A program made the translations under genes and the position numbers. From NCBI GenBank assembly GCA_902489965.1, contig CABUCA010000001.1, positions 1 through 64,000 on the forward strand: a stretch of DNA of 64,000 nt, written 5' to 3'. Shown piece after piece: positions 6,608-15,214 of the stretch. The stretch's first letter is position 1. Each line of letters starts with the position of its first letter. The notes beneath the pieces were generated by a model that saw only the letters and a list, made by a program, of their open reading frames with translations, was not told the DNA's origin and made no database searches. This DNA comes from an uncultured Collinsella sp. (lineage in GTDB: Bacteria; Actinomycetota; Coriobacteriia; Coriobacteriales; Coriobacteriaceae).

Positions 6608-8611
6608 TTAAACCAGGCGGGCGTTGATCGTCTTGGCGATCTCGGCGGCGTCGGTGGAACCCTTGACGGTGGCACGGAAGTCCTCGTCCATGAGCGCCTC
6701 GGCGACCTTGGACAGAATCTTGAGATGCGTGGTGCCAGCCTGGGCACCGGGGATGAGCAGGGCGATAGCCACGTTGACGGGAGCGCCGTCCATGGTGTCC
6801 CAACCGGTGACGCCGGAGTCGTCCTTGACGACGATAACGGCGGCCTCGGTAATGGCATCGGACTTGGCATGCGGAATGGCGAAGCCCTCCATCATGCCCG
6901 TGGTACCCTCGGCCTCGCGGGCCAGGAAGGCGTTCATCACGGCATCGGCGTCGCTCGCGACACCGGCCTTGACGGCCTGGTTGGAGACAAAGCTCAGGGC
7001 CTCGTCACGAGAAGCGAAGTCCTCGGCGACAAAGACATTCTCGACCTTCACGAAGTCGGCAGCCTCGGCCTTGGGGGCCTCGACGGCAGCGGCCTTGGGG
7101 GCCTCAACGGGCTTGGCTACGGGAGCGGCCTTCTGATTCTTCTCGAAGTCGTACTTCTTGAAGGCCACGAACAGGATGCCACCGACCACAGCGCCGATGA
7201 GGATCGCGAGGACCCACAGCGGACCGTTCTCGACAACAGGCAGGACCAGGAAGCCGCCGTGAGGCGCCGGATCGTGAACGTTGAAGAAGATGGTCAAGAT
7301 GGAAGCGATGGAAGAACCGAGCATCATGATGGGCATGACGGGCCAGATGTTCTTGGTCATGAACGGAATGGCGCCCTCGGTGATGTGGGTGCAACCAAGG
7401 ATGAGGTTGACGATACCGGCGTCATGATCCTCCTGGCTGAAGTACTTCTTGCCGACAACGACGGCGAAGGTGGTGATCAGCGGCGGAACGATGCAAGCGG
7501 CGGAGACGGCAGCCATGAAGTTGGTGCCGAAGTTGTAGGTCTCGGTGCCGACGCCAGCTTCGAGAGCGGTACCGAGCAGGAAAGTGCCAGTAGCGTAAGC
7601 AGCCTTGTTGACCGGGCCGCCCATATCAAAGGCGCACATGCAGCCGATGGCCAGGCCAAGGATCACCGGACCGGAGTTACCGAGGCTCTGCAGGAAATCC
7701 ATCATGCCCTGGTTAATGGCAGCCATGGGGCCGGAAATACCAAGCATGACCAGACCGACGATGGCGGTAGAGCACAGCGGATACAGGAAGATTGCCTTCA
7801 GGCCATTAAGGCTCGCAGGAATTTTAGAGAAAACCTTCTCGAGCAGCAGGATGACATAGCCAGCGAGGAAGCCGCCGACGATGCCGCCTAGGAAGCCAAA
7901 GCCCACACCTGCGCCACCGGCGTCGATCATGCCGGTATCGGCGTTAACAGGCAAGCCCTGGATGGCAATCATACCGGCGACGAAACCGGGGACGAGCGCC
8001 GGGCGCTTGCCGATGGACTCGGCGATGTAAGCGGAAAGCACCGGAACCATGAGGTTCATGGCGATACCGCCGATAATCTTGAGCATCGCGGCAAAGCTGT
8101 TGTAGTCGGCAGCCGTCGAATCAAAGGACGTGATGCCCCACAGGAACGAAATGGCGGTCAGAACACCACCGGCAACGACGAAGACCAGCATGTGGCTGAC
8201 GCCGTTCATGAGGTGCTTGTAGATGACGTGACCGATGGACTCCTTCTCCTCAACCTCGTCCTCGACATCGGCGGCAGCGGCAACCGCATCGTCGCCCTTG
8301 GCGGCGAGCGCGCGGTCGATCAGCTTACCGGCGGCCTCGACGGACAGGGCCTTGGAAACACCAACGGAAACCATGGGCTTACCGGCGAAACGCTCAGCCT
8401 GGACATCCTTATCGGCTGCGACGACGACGGCCTTGGCGCCAGCGATCTCGCTCTTGGTGAGCTCGTTCTCGACACCGACCTGGCCATGAGTCTCGACCTT
8501 AATGGTCAGACCTCGCTCGGCAGCTGCCTTCTCCAGCGCCTCCTTCGCCATGAAGGTGTGCGCAATGCCGGTCGGGCAACCGGTCGCGGCGATGATGTCA
8601 AACTTAGCCAT
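6608..8611 (-). CDS. fruA: PTS fructose transporter, fused subunits EIIBCA
   Basis: The membrane permease imports fructose while phosphorylating it to fructose 1-phosphate. The domain order is IIB (residues 1 to about 100, phosphocysteine C12 in ATGCPTGIAHT), a multi-span IIC membrane domain (about 125-470), an Ala/Pro/Glu-rich linker (KAAPVAKPVEAPKAAAVEAP), and IIA at the C-terminus with the phosphohistidine motif GFAIPHAKSD. At 667 residues it is a normal fused EII. The ATG follows AAGGAGG by 5 bases. It heads the minus-strand fructose locus and diverges from an RpiR-type regulator. A mannose or other hexose substrate cannot be excluded. Confidence 0.93.
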   Translation of the reverse strand: MAKFDIIAATGCPTGIAHTFMAKEALEKAAAERGLTIKVETHGQVGVENELTKSEIAGAKAVVVAADKDVQAERFAGKPMVSVGVSKALSVEAAGKLIDRALAAKGDDAVAAAADVEDEVEEKESIGHVIYKHLMNGVSHMLVFVVAGGVLTAISFLWGITSFDSTAADYNSFAAMLKIIGGIAMNLMVPVLSAYIAESIGKRPALVPGFVAGMIAIQGLPVNADTGMIDAGGAGVGFGFLGGIVGGFLAGYVILLLEKVFSKIPASLNGLKAIFLYPLCSTAIVGLVMLGISGPMAAINQGMMDFLQSLGNSGPVILGLAIGCMCAFDMGGPVNKAAYATGTFLLGTALEAGVGTETYNFGTNFMAAVSAACIVPPLITTFAVVVGKKYFSQEDHDAGIVNLILGCTHITEGAIPFMTKNIWPVMPIMMLGSSIASILTIFFNVHDPAPHGGFLVLPVVENGPLWVLAILIGAVVGGILFVAFKKYDFEKNQKAAPVAKPVEAPKAAAVEAPKAEAADFVKVENVFVAEDFASRDEALSFVSNQAVKAGVASDADAVMNAFLAREAEGTTGMMEGFAIPHAKSDAITEAAVIVVKDDSGVTGWDTMDGAPVNVAIALLIPGAQAGTTHLKILSKVAEALMDEDFRATVKGSTDAAEIAKTINARLV

Positions 8612-8883
8612 GTGTCCCTCCTTTTTAAGTTTTGCGCCCGCAGGCGCTCCCCTACACGCGCTTCAATGCGCGTTTTTCCACACTTGAAAGATACCAACCT
8701 ACCGTCCGCGTGAGAAGAGACAAGGCACAATTCTCCGGTGAAAGGTTCTTTCATAACCGTAAACGGTAAGTGAAAGTTTACCATCAACACTTGAAACGGC
8801 AAGGTGTATCTTGTAATTGAAAATGCCCGTATACTATGGCATTGCAAATCGAGTTAGATTTTCATGCCAACCAGGAGCCATCC
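8612..8883. other. divergent control region between fruA and the RpiR regulator
   Basis: The 272-bp gap contains promoter elements on both strands and a repeated half-site. TGAAAG occurs at 8683-8688, 8739-8744 and 8771-8776; at 8739-8753 it forms the imperfect palindrome TGAAAGGTTCTTTCA. A further symmetric segment GGTAAGTGAAAGTTTACC lies at 8765-8782 and overlaps the predicted fruA -10 box. These are candidate operator sites for the RpiR-family protein. Confidence 0.5.
8775..8802 (-). promoter_or_regulatory. predicted fruA promoter
   Basis: On the minus strand, TTGCCG (8797-8802) is separated by 16 bases from TAAACT (8775-8780), a reasonable sigma-A type match. It lies about 165 bp before the fruA start, leaving a long leader that contains the TGAAAG palindrome. 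Confidence 0.45.
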
Positions 8884-9741
8884 ATGACCGATAGTAGCAA
8901 GAGCGCACTTTCCCTCATTAGCACCCATCAGGGATACAGCGAGTCCGAGCAGCGCATTGTCGACTATATATTGGAGCACCAGTCCGAGGCTCCACGCCTC
9001 ACGGCGGCTCAGCTCTCACGCGCCGCTGCCACGTCCGAGGCGACCGTTTCGCGCTTCTGCCGCAAGCTGGGCTTTGGCAGCTTCCGCAGCTTTCAGTTTT
9101 CGTTGGCGAGGGATTTGGAAAGCCAGCGCAACGAGGGCCTGACCGACGAGGTCTCGCTCGACAATATGGAGCAGAGCCTCAAGAACATCCTGGCTGCCAA
9201 GGTGAGCGAGCTTAATGCGACCATCGACGGAATCGACCACGATACGCTGGCGGCTGTTGTGCATGCCTTTAAGCATGCAGGGGTTATTGAGTTTGCAGCT
9301 GTGGGCAATACGAACGCGGTCGCGCTCGATGCGACGTTTAAGTTTTCGCAGCTGGGCCTGCGCTGCATGGCGAGCACCATTAGCGAGACATCAATCGGCT
9401 TTGCGCTCACGTTGCGCCCGGGTGACGTCATCGTGCTCATCTCAAACTCCGGCAAATCGCGCCGACTGAATCGCATGGCAAAAGCGGCTCGCGACTGCGG
9501 CGCAACCGTAGTCGTCATCAGCAGCGACAGCAAATCCCCGCTCGCGCGCCTGGCAGACTACACGTTTAATACCGTCAACCACGAAGCGCTGCTGACGACG
9601 GGCGACTTTGCGTTCTCCAAGATCAGCGCCACGATGATCATCGAAGTCATCTACAACTTCTTGCTGCCAGAGATCGAAGACGCCCGTGAGCACATCAGCT
9701 ACTACGAGGAACTCATCCAGCCGGATAAGGTTGTGGAGTAG
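8884..9741 (+). CDS. MurR/RpiR-family transcriptional regulator
   Basis: A cytoplasmic DNA-binding protein expected to respond to a phosphosugar. Residues 1-80 form the RpiR helix-turn-helix (QLSRAAATSEATVSRFCRKL), and residues about 125-260 form a SIS sugar-phosphate domain (VGNTNAVALDATFKFSQLG, then VIVLISNSGKSR). The start is the ATG 6 bases after AGGAG, giving 285 residues; an earlier in-frame ATG has no ribosome site. It is divergent from fruA, so fructose 1-phosphate or a related ester is the likely ligand and the fructose locus the likely target. It is one of the few plus-strand genes. Confidence 0.85.
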   Translation: MTDSSKSALSLISTHQGYSESEQRIVDYILEHQSEAPRLTAAQLSRAAATSEATVSRFCRKLGFGSFRSFQFSLARDLESQRNEGLTDEVSLDNMEQSLKNILAAKVSELNATIDGIDHDTLAAVVHAFKHAGVIEFAAVGNTNAVALDATFKFSQLGLRCMASTISETSIGFALTLRPGDVIVLISNSGKSRRLNRMAKAARDCGATVVVISSDSKSPLARLADYTFNTVNHEALLTTGDFAFSKISATMIIEVIYNFLLPEIEDAREHISYYEELIQPDKVVE

Positions 9742-9827
9742 ATAAATTGGGGAACCGACAGACGCCTCTCGCCACGAAACCCGCCCATCTACTACGTTTT
9801 AACCGCAAGCGCTAACCATACACTCAA

Positions 9828-9868
9828 AAAAAGAAAACCGCAGGCGTTCTACCTGCGGTTTTCTTTTT
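9828..9868. terminator. bidirectional terminator between rpiR and recN
   Basis: A 17-bp perfect stem (AAAAAGAAAACCGCAGG/CCTGCGGTTTTCTTTTT, 7-nt loop) has A/T tracts on both sides, as expected between convergent genes. The rest of the 220-bp gap has no gene I can support. Confidence 0.88.
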
Positions 9869-9961
9869 GCAATTCTTGGCGTGGTTGCCGATAACTTATT
9901 AAACGTAGTAATTGGGCCGGTTTTGTGGCGACCGGATCGGACATATATGTGGCGGCTCGGT

Positions 9962-11590
9962 CTAAGCACGCGCTTCTTGGAGCATCTGCTTGGCATGCGC
10001 TAGGCTTGCCTCCGATTGATCGCCGCTCAGCATGCGGGCGATCTCGGCGGTACGGGCATCGCCGGTCACCTCGTCCAGGTGCGTTTGAGGAACGTCGCCG
10101 GGCTCTTTACTGACCACGTAATGCTTGTCGGCCATGACCGCAACCTGCGCCAGGTGTGTTACGACGATGACCTGATGAGTAGCGGCAAGATCGGCCAGCA
10201 CACCAGCAAGAGCACGAGCCGTAGAGCCGCCGACACCAGCATCGACCTCGTCGAACACCAGTGTATCCACGCCGTCCGCATTACCGAGGACAACCTTGCT
10301 CGCCAGCATCACGCGGCTCAGCTCGCCGCCCGAGGCAATGCGGCGCAAGGGACGAGGTGTCAAGCCGGCGCCGCTGCGATATAGCAGCTCATAACTCGAA
10401 GGGCCCGCGAGTGTCCACTCAGCGCGAGGGAGATCGCGGGACTCCCAGACCAGCTCAGCGCCGCCCATCTCCAGGCGTGCCATCTGACGACCCACCTCGT
10501 GACAAAAACGCGGGGCCGCCGTATTGCGTGCACGCTTAAGCGCCTTGGCGGCGGCGAACAGTTCACGCTCCGCCGCGCCAAGCGCTTCGCGAGCCTTCTT
10601 GATCTGCTCATCACCATCGTCTACCAGCGACAACAGCTCTTGCGAGCGGTCGCGCATGGCAAAGACATCATCCATAGTGGGCCCCCACTGACGCAGCAGG
10701 CCCTTAAGATCGGAATAGCGCTCGCGCATACGAGCCAGCTCACGAGGGTCAAACGCAACGCCATCGCGATAGGCACGCAGCTCGTTGGCACAATCCTCAA
10801 GTGAGATGCAGGCATCCGAAAGTGCGTCAGCGATGTCACCGAGCTTGCGGTCAACGGTCGCCATGCGTGAAAGCTCGGCCACGGCGCCATTCACGGCATC
10901 GAGCGCTCCCCCCTCGGCAGCAAGCGATGCATGGGCCTCGTTGGCCGTCGCCACCAAGACCTCGGCGTGCTCCGAGCGCGGCAGCAGCTCCTCGAGTTCC
11001 TCGTACTCACCCGGCTTTGGGTCGACCTCGGCGATACGCTCGAGGGCAAAACGCGCTTCCTCGACGCGACTCCCCTGCGCGCGCGAGGCTTCCTCCACAC
11101 GGCAAAGCTCCTTGGCGGCGGCACGCGAAGCCTTAAAGCAGGTGCGATACTTCTCGAGCGCCTCAAGCGCCGCGCGCCCAGCCCAGGCATCGACCATGGC
11201 AACATGATGCGCTGGATCGAGCAGGCGCTGATGTTCATGCTGGCCACATAGATCCATCATCACGCCGACGCACTCCGAAAGCTCGCGCACGCTGGCAATG
11301 CGGCCGTCAATTTTTACGCGGCTGCGGCCCTCGGCAGAAAGGCTGCGCTGCACGGTGAAGCCCTCCGTGTCGTGCGGGCCGTCGAACAGGCGCGCCTCGA
11401 CGCTGGCAAGCGCCTCGCCCTCGCGAACCGTCGACGAATCGGCGCGCTCGCCCAAAATAAGCTTGAGCGCCGAAAGCAGCGCGGTCTTGCCAGCACCGGT
11501 CTCACCGGTCAGGACGGTCAAGCCGGCACTCGGCACCAACGTCGCCTCGCGAATGAGTGCAATGTTGGAAACCTGCAGCTCATCGATCAT
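9962..11590 (-). CDS. recN: DNA repair protein RecN
   Basis: An SMC-like ATPase of double-strand break repair. The N-terminus has Walker A GETGAGKTALLSALKLILG; a long Ala/Glu/Arg-rich helical middle follows; the C-terminal ATPase half has the SGGELSRVMLASK signature and VDTLVFDEVDAGVGG Walker B. The 542 residues are normal length. The start ATG follows GGAG by 6 bases and overlaps the end of nadK by 11 bases, which suggests translational coupling. It is the distal gene of an operon-like run from efp. Confidence 0.94.
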   Translation of the reverse strand: MIDELQVSNIALIREATLVPSAGLTVLTGETGAGKTALLSALKLILGERADSSTVREGEALASVEARLFDGPHDTEGFTVQRSLSAEGRSRVKIDGRIASVRELSECVGVMMDLCGQHEHQRLLDPAHHVAMVDAWAGRAALEALEKYRTCFKASRAAAKELCRVEEASRAQGSRVEEARFALERIAEVDPKPGEYEELEELLPRSEHAEVLVATANEAHASLAAEGGALDAVNGAVAELSRMATVDRKLGDIADALSDACISLEDCANELRAYRDGVAFDPRELARMRERYSDLKGLLRQWGPTMDDVFAMRDRSQELLSLVDDGDEQIKKAREALGAAERELFAAAKALKRARNTAAPRFCHEVGRQMARLEMGGAELVWESRDLPRAEWTLAGPSSYELLYRSGAGLTPRPLRRIASGGELSRVMLASKVVLGNADGVDTLVFDEVDAGVGGSTARALAGVLADLAATHQVIVVTHLAQVAVMADKHYVVSKEPGDVPQTHLDEVTGDARTAEIARMLSGDQSEASLAHAKQMLQEARA

Positions 11591-12440
11591 GACGCACTCC
11601 GTAGAACACGCGGCTCACCGAGTTGTAGAAGCTCTCGGGGCCGTAGTCGAGCAGCAGCACATCGCCGGGACCACGGCGCACGGCCACGCTCTCAACCGTG
11701 CCGTCGCATGTAATAAACTGTCCGTCGATGGCAATGGCCGGCACGCTTGGGCGATCATCGGACATAAAGATCTCGACGACATCGCTTGGCGAAGTCAAGA
11801 ACGCACGGGCCTGAATGGTGTGCGGAGCGATGGGCACGCAAACCATACCCGTGTAATCGGGGCTCACGATAGGGCCGCCGGCGGAAAGCGCATAGCCCGT
11901 AGAGCCGGTCGCCGTGGACACAACAACGCCGTCACCGCGCAGGCGATCGATATGATGGCCGGACACCGTGATGTCAAACTCGACCATATCGGACAGGGGC
12001 CCGCGCGTAAGCGCCATATCGTTGAGGGCGAACGAACGCACGACATCTTTCGTACCGTCCTCGCGCACGGAAATGATGTCTGCGGCGATCGTAGCGCGAC
12101 GGCTCACGTGGAGCTCACCGGACAGGGCATCGCTCACAACCTGCAAAATGTCGCGCTCCTCGGGGCTCGCGGCCGTCAAAAAGCCCAAGTGGCCATAGGA
12201 AAGACCCAAAATGGGAATCTCACGATAGTTAAGGATGCGGGCGGCACGCAGCAACGTACCGTCGCCGCCGAGCGTAATGACCAGATCGGAGCCGTCAATA
12301 TCAGGCGTGCTCTGAATCTTGGATCGCTGGTCGGCAGCCCATGCGACCTCATAGCTCTGGCGCGTCAGCCAAAGCTCGAGCATCAGACCGCTCTCGACGG
12401 CCTCTTGCTTGTAGTAATTGGGAACCAGAAAGACCTTCAT
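11580..12440 (-). CDS. nadK: NAD kinase
   Basis: It phosphorylates NAD to NADP. The family signature GGDGTLLRAARI is at about residue 58, followed by ILGLSYGHLGFLT and the NAD-binding GDGVVVSTATGSTGYALSAGG block. The 286 residues are the usual length. The start codon overlaps the tlyA stop codon (ATGA), so the two genes are coupled. The tlyA-nadK-recN order is shared with many Gram-positive bacteria. Confidence 0.95.
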   Translation of the reverse strand: MKVFLVPNYYKQEAVESGLMLELWLTRQSYEVAWAADQRSKIQSTPDIDGSDLVITLGGDGTLLRAARILNYREIPILGLSYGHLGFLTAASPEERDILQVVSDALSGELHVSRRATIAADIISVREDGTKDVVRSFALNDMALTRGPLSDMVEFDITVSGHHIDRLRGDGVVVSTATGSTGYALSAGGPIVSPDYTGMVCVPIAPHTIQARAFLTSPSDVVEIFMSDDRPSVPAIAIDGQFITCDGTVESVAVRRGPGDVLLLDYGPESFYNSVSRVFYGVRHDR

Positions 12441-13249
12441 AGCGTTGCAGCTTTCTCGCTCAAAACCGATGCCTGGGATTGCAGCTCGTCTTGCGGGCGG
12501 TCGCCGGGGTCAAATCTCGTGCCGTACAGGAAAAACTCAACGTTGCCCTTGGCACCATGAATGGGTGACACGCACACATCGACCGGGAACAGGCCCTTGG
12601 CAGCAAAGAGTTCAACCGCCGCCACGAGTGTATCGCGGCGCACGGCGGGATCGGTCACAATGCCGCCCTCGCCCACCAGCGCCGCCGGAGCCTCAAACTG
12701 CGGCTTTACGAGCGTGCAGAATGCACCCGTAGGAGCCAAGCACGCCAGTACCGCATCGATAATGTTCGCGATGCTGGTAAACGAGACATCACACACAGCC
12801 AGGTCGATGGCGCCGGCATAGCCAAGCTCAGGCAGCTGCGTCACGTTTGTGCGCTCATGCAGCATCACGCGATCGTCCTGACGCAACGACCAATCGAACT
12901 GGGCGCGACCCACGTCCACCGAGACAACGGTCGCAGCTCCGCGCTTGAGCAGGCAATCGGTAAAACCCCCGGTAGAGCAGCCCACATCCAAACAGGCAAG
13001 GCCCGTCGGATTGATGCCAAACGCATCAAGCGCGCCTTCGAGCTTAAGACCGCCGCGGCCAACATAGGGAATGCGCCCCTTAACGTGCAGCGGCAGCCCC
13101 GGGATCACCTTAAGGCCCGGCGAAGTCAAGCGCTCGCCGCCGCTCGAGACCAAGCCGGCCATAAGAGTGCGAAGGGCATCCGCGCGATCGGCGCAGATGC
13201 CCTGTGAAATCAGTTCGTCATCAAGACGCACGCGTTTCATGAATGCCAT
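12437..13249 (-). CDS. tlyA: TlyA-family RNA 2'-O-methyltransferase
   Basis: Predicted to methylate ribose in 16S and/or 23S rRNA using S-adenosylmethionine; named haemolysin in older literature. Residues about 1-65 form an S4 RNA-binding domain, followed by YVGRGGLKLEGAL and the Rossmann methyltransferase motif CLDVGCSTGGFTDCLL. The catalytic region includes LVKPQFEA. I chose the ATG that shares its A with the xseB stop codon (TGATG); a later ATG (MKRVRLDDE) is also possible. It is followed by nadK with a 4-base overlap. Confidence 0.9.
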   Translation of the reverse strand: MAFMKRVRLDDELISQGICADRADALRTLMAGLVSSGGERLTSPGLKVIPGLPLHVKGRIPYVGRGGLKLEGALDAFGINPTGLACLDVGCSTGGFTDCLLKRGAATVVSVDVGRAQFDWSLRQDDRVMLHERTNVTQLPELGYAGAIDLAVCDVSFTSIANIIDAVLACLAPTGAFCTLVKPQFEAPAALVGEGGIVTDPAVRRDTLVAAVELFAAKGLFPVDVCVSPIHGAKGNVEFFLYGTRFDPGDRPQDELQSQASVLSEKAATL

Positions 13250-13515
13250 CAACCATTCGTATCCGGAGACGCGGCCTGGCTATCCTTGGATTCGTTTGCC
13301 GCATCCTCATCGTATTCCTGCTCGAGCTTATCCGCCTCGCGAGGCGTCAGCTCAAACTTGTCGACCATGTCGACCGCACGGGAGCCGAGCTCAATCGCCT
13401 CGTCAAACAAATCGAGCGAACGCTCCAAGGAGGTATCCTTGGAACGAACGGTAGCGATGATCTGGTCCAAGCGGTCCGAGATCTCGTCGAAGTTGCGGAC
13501 GGAACCCTCTGGCAT
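13249..13515 (-). CDS. xseB: exodeoxyribonuclease VII small subunit
   Basis: An 88-residue protein with the XseB helical core (FDEISDRLDQIIATV, then LERSLDLFDEAIELG) and a charged C-terminal tail. It normally partners the large subunit XseA to degrade single-stranded DNA. The ATG follows GAGGAG by 5 bases and starts just after the nusB stop codon. xseA, commonly adjacent, is not present anywhere in this window. Confidence 0.85.
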   Translation of the reverse strand: MPEGSVRNFDEISDRLDQIIATVRSKDTSLERSLDLFDEAIELGSRAVDMVDKFELTPREADKLEQEYDEDAANESKDSQAASPDTNG

Positions 13516-13517
13516 GG

Positions 13518-14102
13518 CTACTCCTCGACGGAGTCGACAACAGCCTCGGCGGCGTCCGCATCCTCGGCCAGCACGCCAGCCTCAGCCTGAGCAACCGCAA
13601 CCTTTGCGGCAGCCTCGGCAGCCTGTGCCTCCTCGCGAGCGCGATCTTCGGCCAGCAGCTCTTGGTACAGGTCCTCGCCCGGCAGCTCCTCGCTGCGAGC
13701 GATCTTGCCCAGCACGCCGTTGACGAACGACGCGGACTGGTCGGTGCCATAGGCCTTGGCAAGCTCGACGGCCTCGTTGATCACGATGGCGTCCGAGACC
13801 TCCTCGTCGGTGAGGAAACGCATCTCGTAAACGGCGATACGTAGCAAATTGCGGTCGGCGCCGGGCATGCGCATAAGATCCCAGTTCTTGGCGACGGCGC
13901 GCAGAGCGCAGTCGATACGATCGATATGCTCGTAGGCACCGCGGCAAAGCTCCAGCGCATAGGGGTCGAGGGGACCCTTCGAGATCAGGAAATCGCCCTC
14001 GAGGACGCGCTCGAGCGGGCTGTCCGTGGCCTCGGCCTGGAACAGCAGCTGCAGCGCCTGACTGCGGGCAAGCGTGCGCCCGCGATAAACCTTAAGGCTC
14101 AA
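13518..14102 (-). CDS. nusB: transcription antitermination factor NusB
   Basis: NusB, with NusE, loads on boxA RNA to support rRNA transcription. The all-helical core covers about residues 1-140 (RTLARSQALQLLFQAEAT near the start, then the conserved SASFVNGVLGKIAR). The remaining 50 residues are an Ala/Glu-rich tail, making it longer (194) than typical. The start is a TTG, 6 bases after GGAG, directly after the asp23 stop codon. The tail composition is low-complexity rather than a sign of frameshift. Confidence 0.9.
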   Translation of the reverse strand: MSLKVYRGRTLARSQALQLLFQAEATDSPLERVLEGDFLISKGPLDPYALELCRGAYEHIDRIDCALRAVAKNWDLMRMPGADRNLLRIAVYEMRFLTDEEVSDAIVINEAVELAKAYGTDQSASFVNGVLGKIARSEELPGEDLYQELLAEDRAREEAQAAEAAAKVAVAQAEAGVLAEDADAAEAVVDSVEE

Positions 14103-14105
14103 AGG

Positions 14106-14468
14106 TTACTCCTTGGGGAAAACGAGGCCGTCAATGCAAACGTCAACGCGCTCGACCTCGACGCCCACCTGAGCATCGATGGCAGCGACCACGGCGGCGC
14201 GAACGGCCTCGGCGAGTTTCTTGAACGGATAGCCAAAGAACACCACGACACGCACGGTGAGTGCGAGCTTGTCGCCGACGACCTCGGCCTCGACCGCCGG
14301 CTCGGAAGCAGGGGCCTTGGACGAGAGCATCATGGAGACAAGGTTGGTGGCAAGGTCCTTGACGCCAACGGAGGCGATGCCCTCGACATCCGACACGGCG
14401 CGCGAGACGATGGCGGTCAAAACATCGGGCGAAATGCCGATGCCGTCAATCTTGATTTCCTGGGGCAT
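14106..14468 (-). CDS. Asp23/Gls24-family envelope stress protein (copy 1)
   Basis: A 120-residue member of the Asp23/Gls24 family, small proteins found at the membrane in Gram-positive bacteria and linked to envelope or alkaline stress. Visible family features are the SPDVLTAIVSRAVSDVEGIASVG N-terminal block and the VDVCID ending. The ATG follows AGGAGG by 4 bases. It lies between efp and nusB, the same neighbourhood as in many Bacillota. A second paralogue is at 59979-60335. Confidence 0.88.
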   Translation of the reverse strand: MPQEIKIDGIGISPDVLTAIVSRAVSDVEGIASVGVKDLATNLVSMMLSSKAPASEPAVEAEVVGDKLALTVRVVVFFGYPFKKLAEAVRAAVVAAIDAQVGVEVERVDVCIDGLVFPKE

Positions 14469-14492
14469 GAGTCCTCCTAGAAGAGTTGGTTG

Positions 14493-15056
14493 CTAGACGC
14501 GGGAGACGAACTTGCCGTCGCGGGTGTCAACCTTGATGACCTCGCCCTCGTTGAGGTACATGGGGACCTGGATGACAGCGCCGGTGTCAATCGTGGCCGG
14601 CTTGGTGGAACCCTGGACGGTGTCGCCCTTAAAGCCCGGGTCGGTCTGGACGATGGTGGTCTCGATAAACATCGGCGGGGTCACGCCCATGAGCTCATCG
14701 TCGGCGAAGAGCAGCTGGCAAATGTCGTTCTCGCGCAGCCACTTGGAGTTCTCGCCCACCATGTCCTCGGGAACGGAAACCTGCTCATAGGTCTCGTTGT
14801 CCATGAAGATGTAGTCGGCGCCATCGTTGTAGAGGTACTGGAACTCACGGGTGGTGAGCATGACGCTCTCGAACTTGGTGCCGGCGTTGCAGGTGTTCTC
14901 GACGACGCGGCCGCTCTTGATGTCGCGGGTCTTGTAGCGCACAAACGCGCCGCCCTTGCCCGGCTTGACATGCTGGAACTCGACGATGGTGTAGACCTTG
15001 TCCTTGATGCGGAGACCGAGGCCGTTCTTGAAGTCGGCGGTAGAAATGGTAGGCAT
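14493..15056 (-). CDS. efp: elongation factor P
   Basis: EF-P relieves ribosome stalling at polyproline stretches. It has the KOW-like N-terminal domain with VKPGKGGAFVRYK at the loop that carries the modified residue in other bacteria, followed by two OB-fold domains ending VDTRDGKFVSRV. The start ATG (MPTISTADF) follows AAAGGT by 4 bases, giving 187 residues, the family norm; an earlier in-frame start has no ribosome site. No dedicated modification enzyme is nearby. Confidence 0.95.
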   Translation of the reverse strand: MPTISTADFKNGLGLRIKDKVYTIVEFQHVKPGKGGAFVRYKTRDIKSGRVVENTCNAGTKFESVMLTTREFQYLYNDGADYIFMDNETYEQVSVPEDMVGENSKWLRENDICQLLFADDELMGVTPPMFIETTIVQTDPGFKGDTVQGSTKPATIDTGAVIQVPMYLNEGEVIKVDTRDGKFVSRV

Positions 15057-15150
15057 AGCGACCTTTCTTGTTATGGGCAGAACGCACAAGCGTCCAAATT
15101 ACATACGATAGAAATTATACACTTGCAGACCGCGCCTGCGGCGAGCGCAT

Positions 15151-15194
15151 AAAAAGAGAACGCGGGGCGCCCGAATTGCTCCGGACGCCCCGCC
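15151..15194 (-). terminator. intrinsic terminator after the Xaa-Pro peptidase
   Basis: GCGGGGCG-CCCG pairs with CGGA-CGCCCCGC around a 7-nt loop, followed on the minus strand by CTTTTT. It separates the peptidase gene from efp, which probably has its own promoter. Confidence 0.75.
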
Positions 15195-15214
15195 CAAAAA
15201 TCTATCGAAATGGG

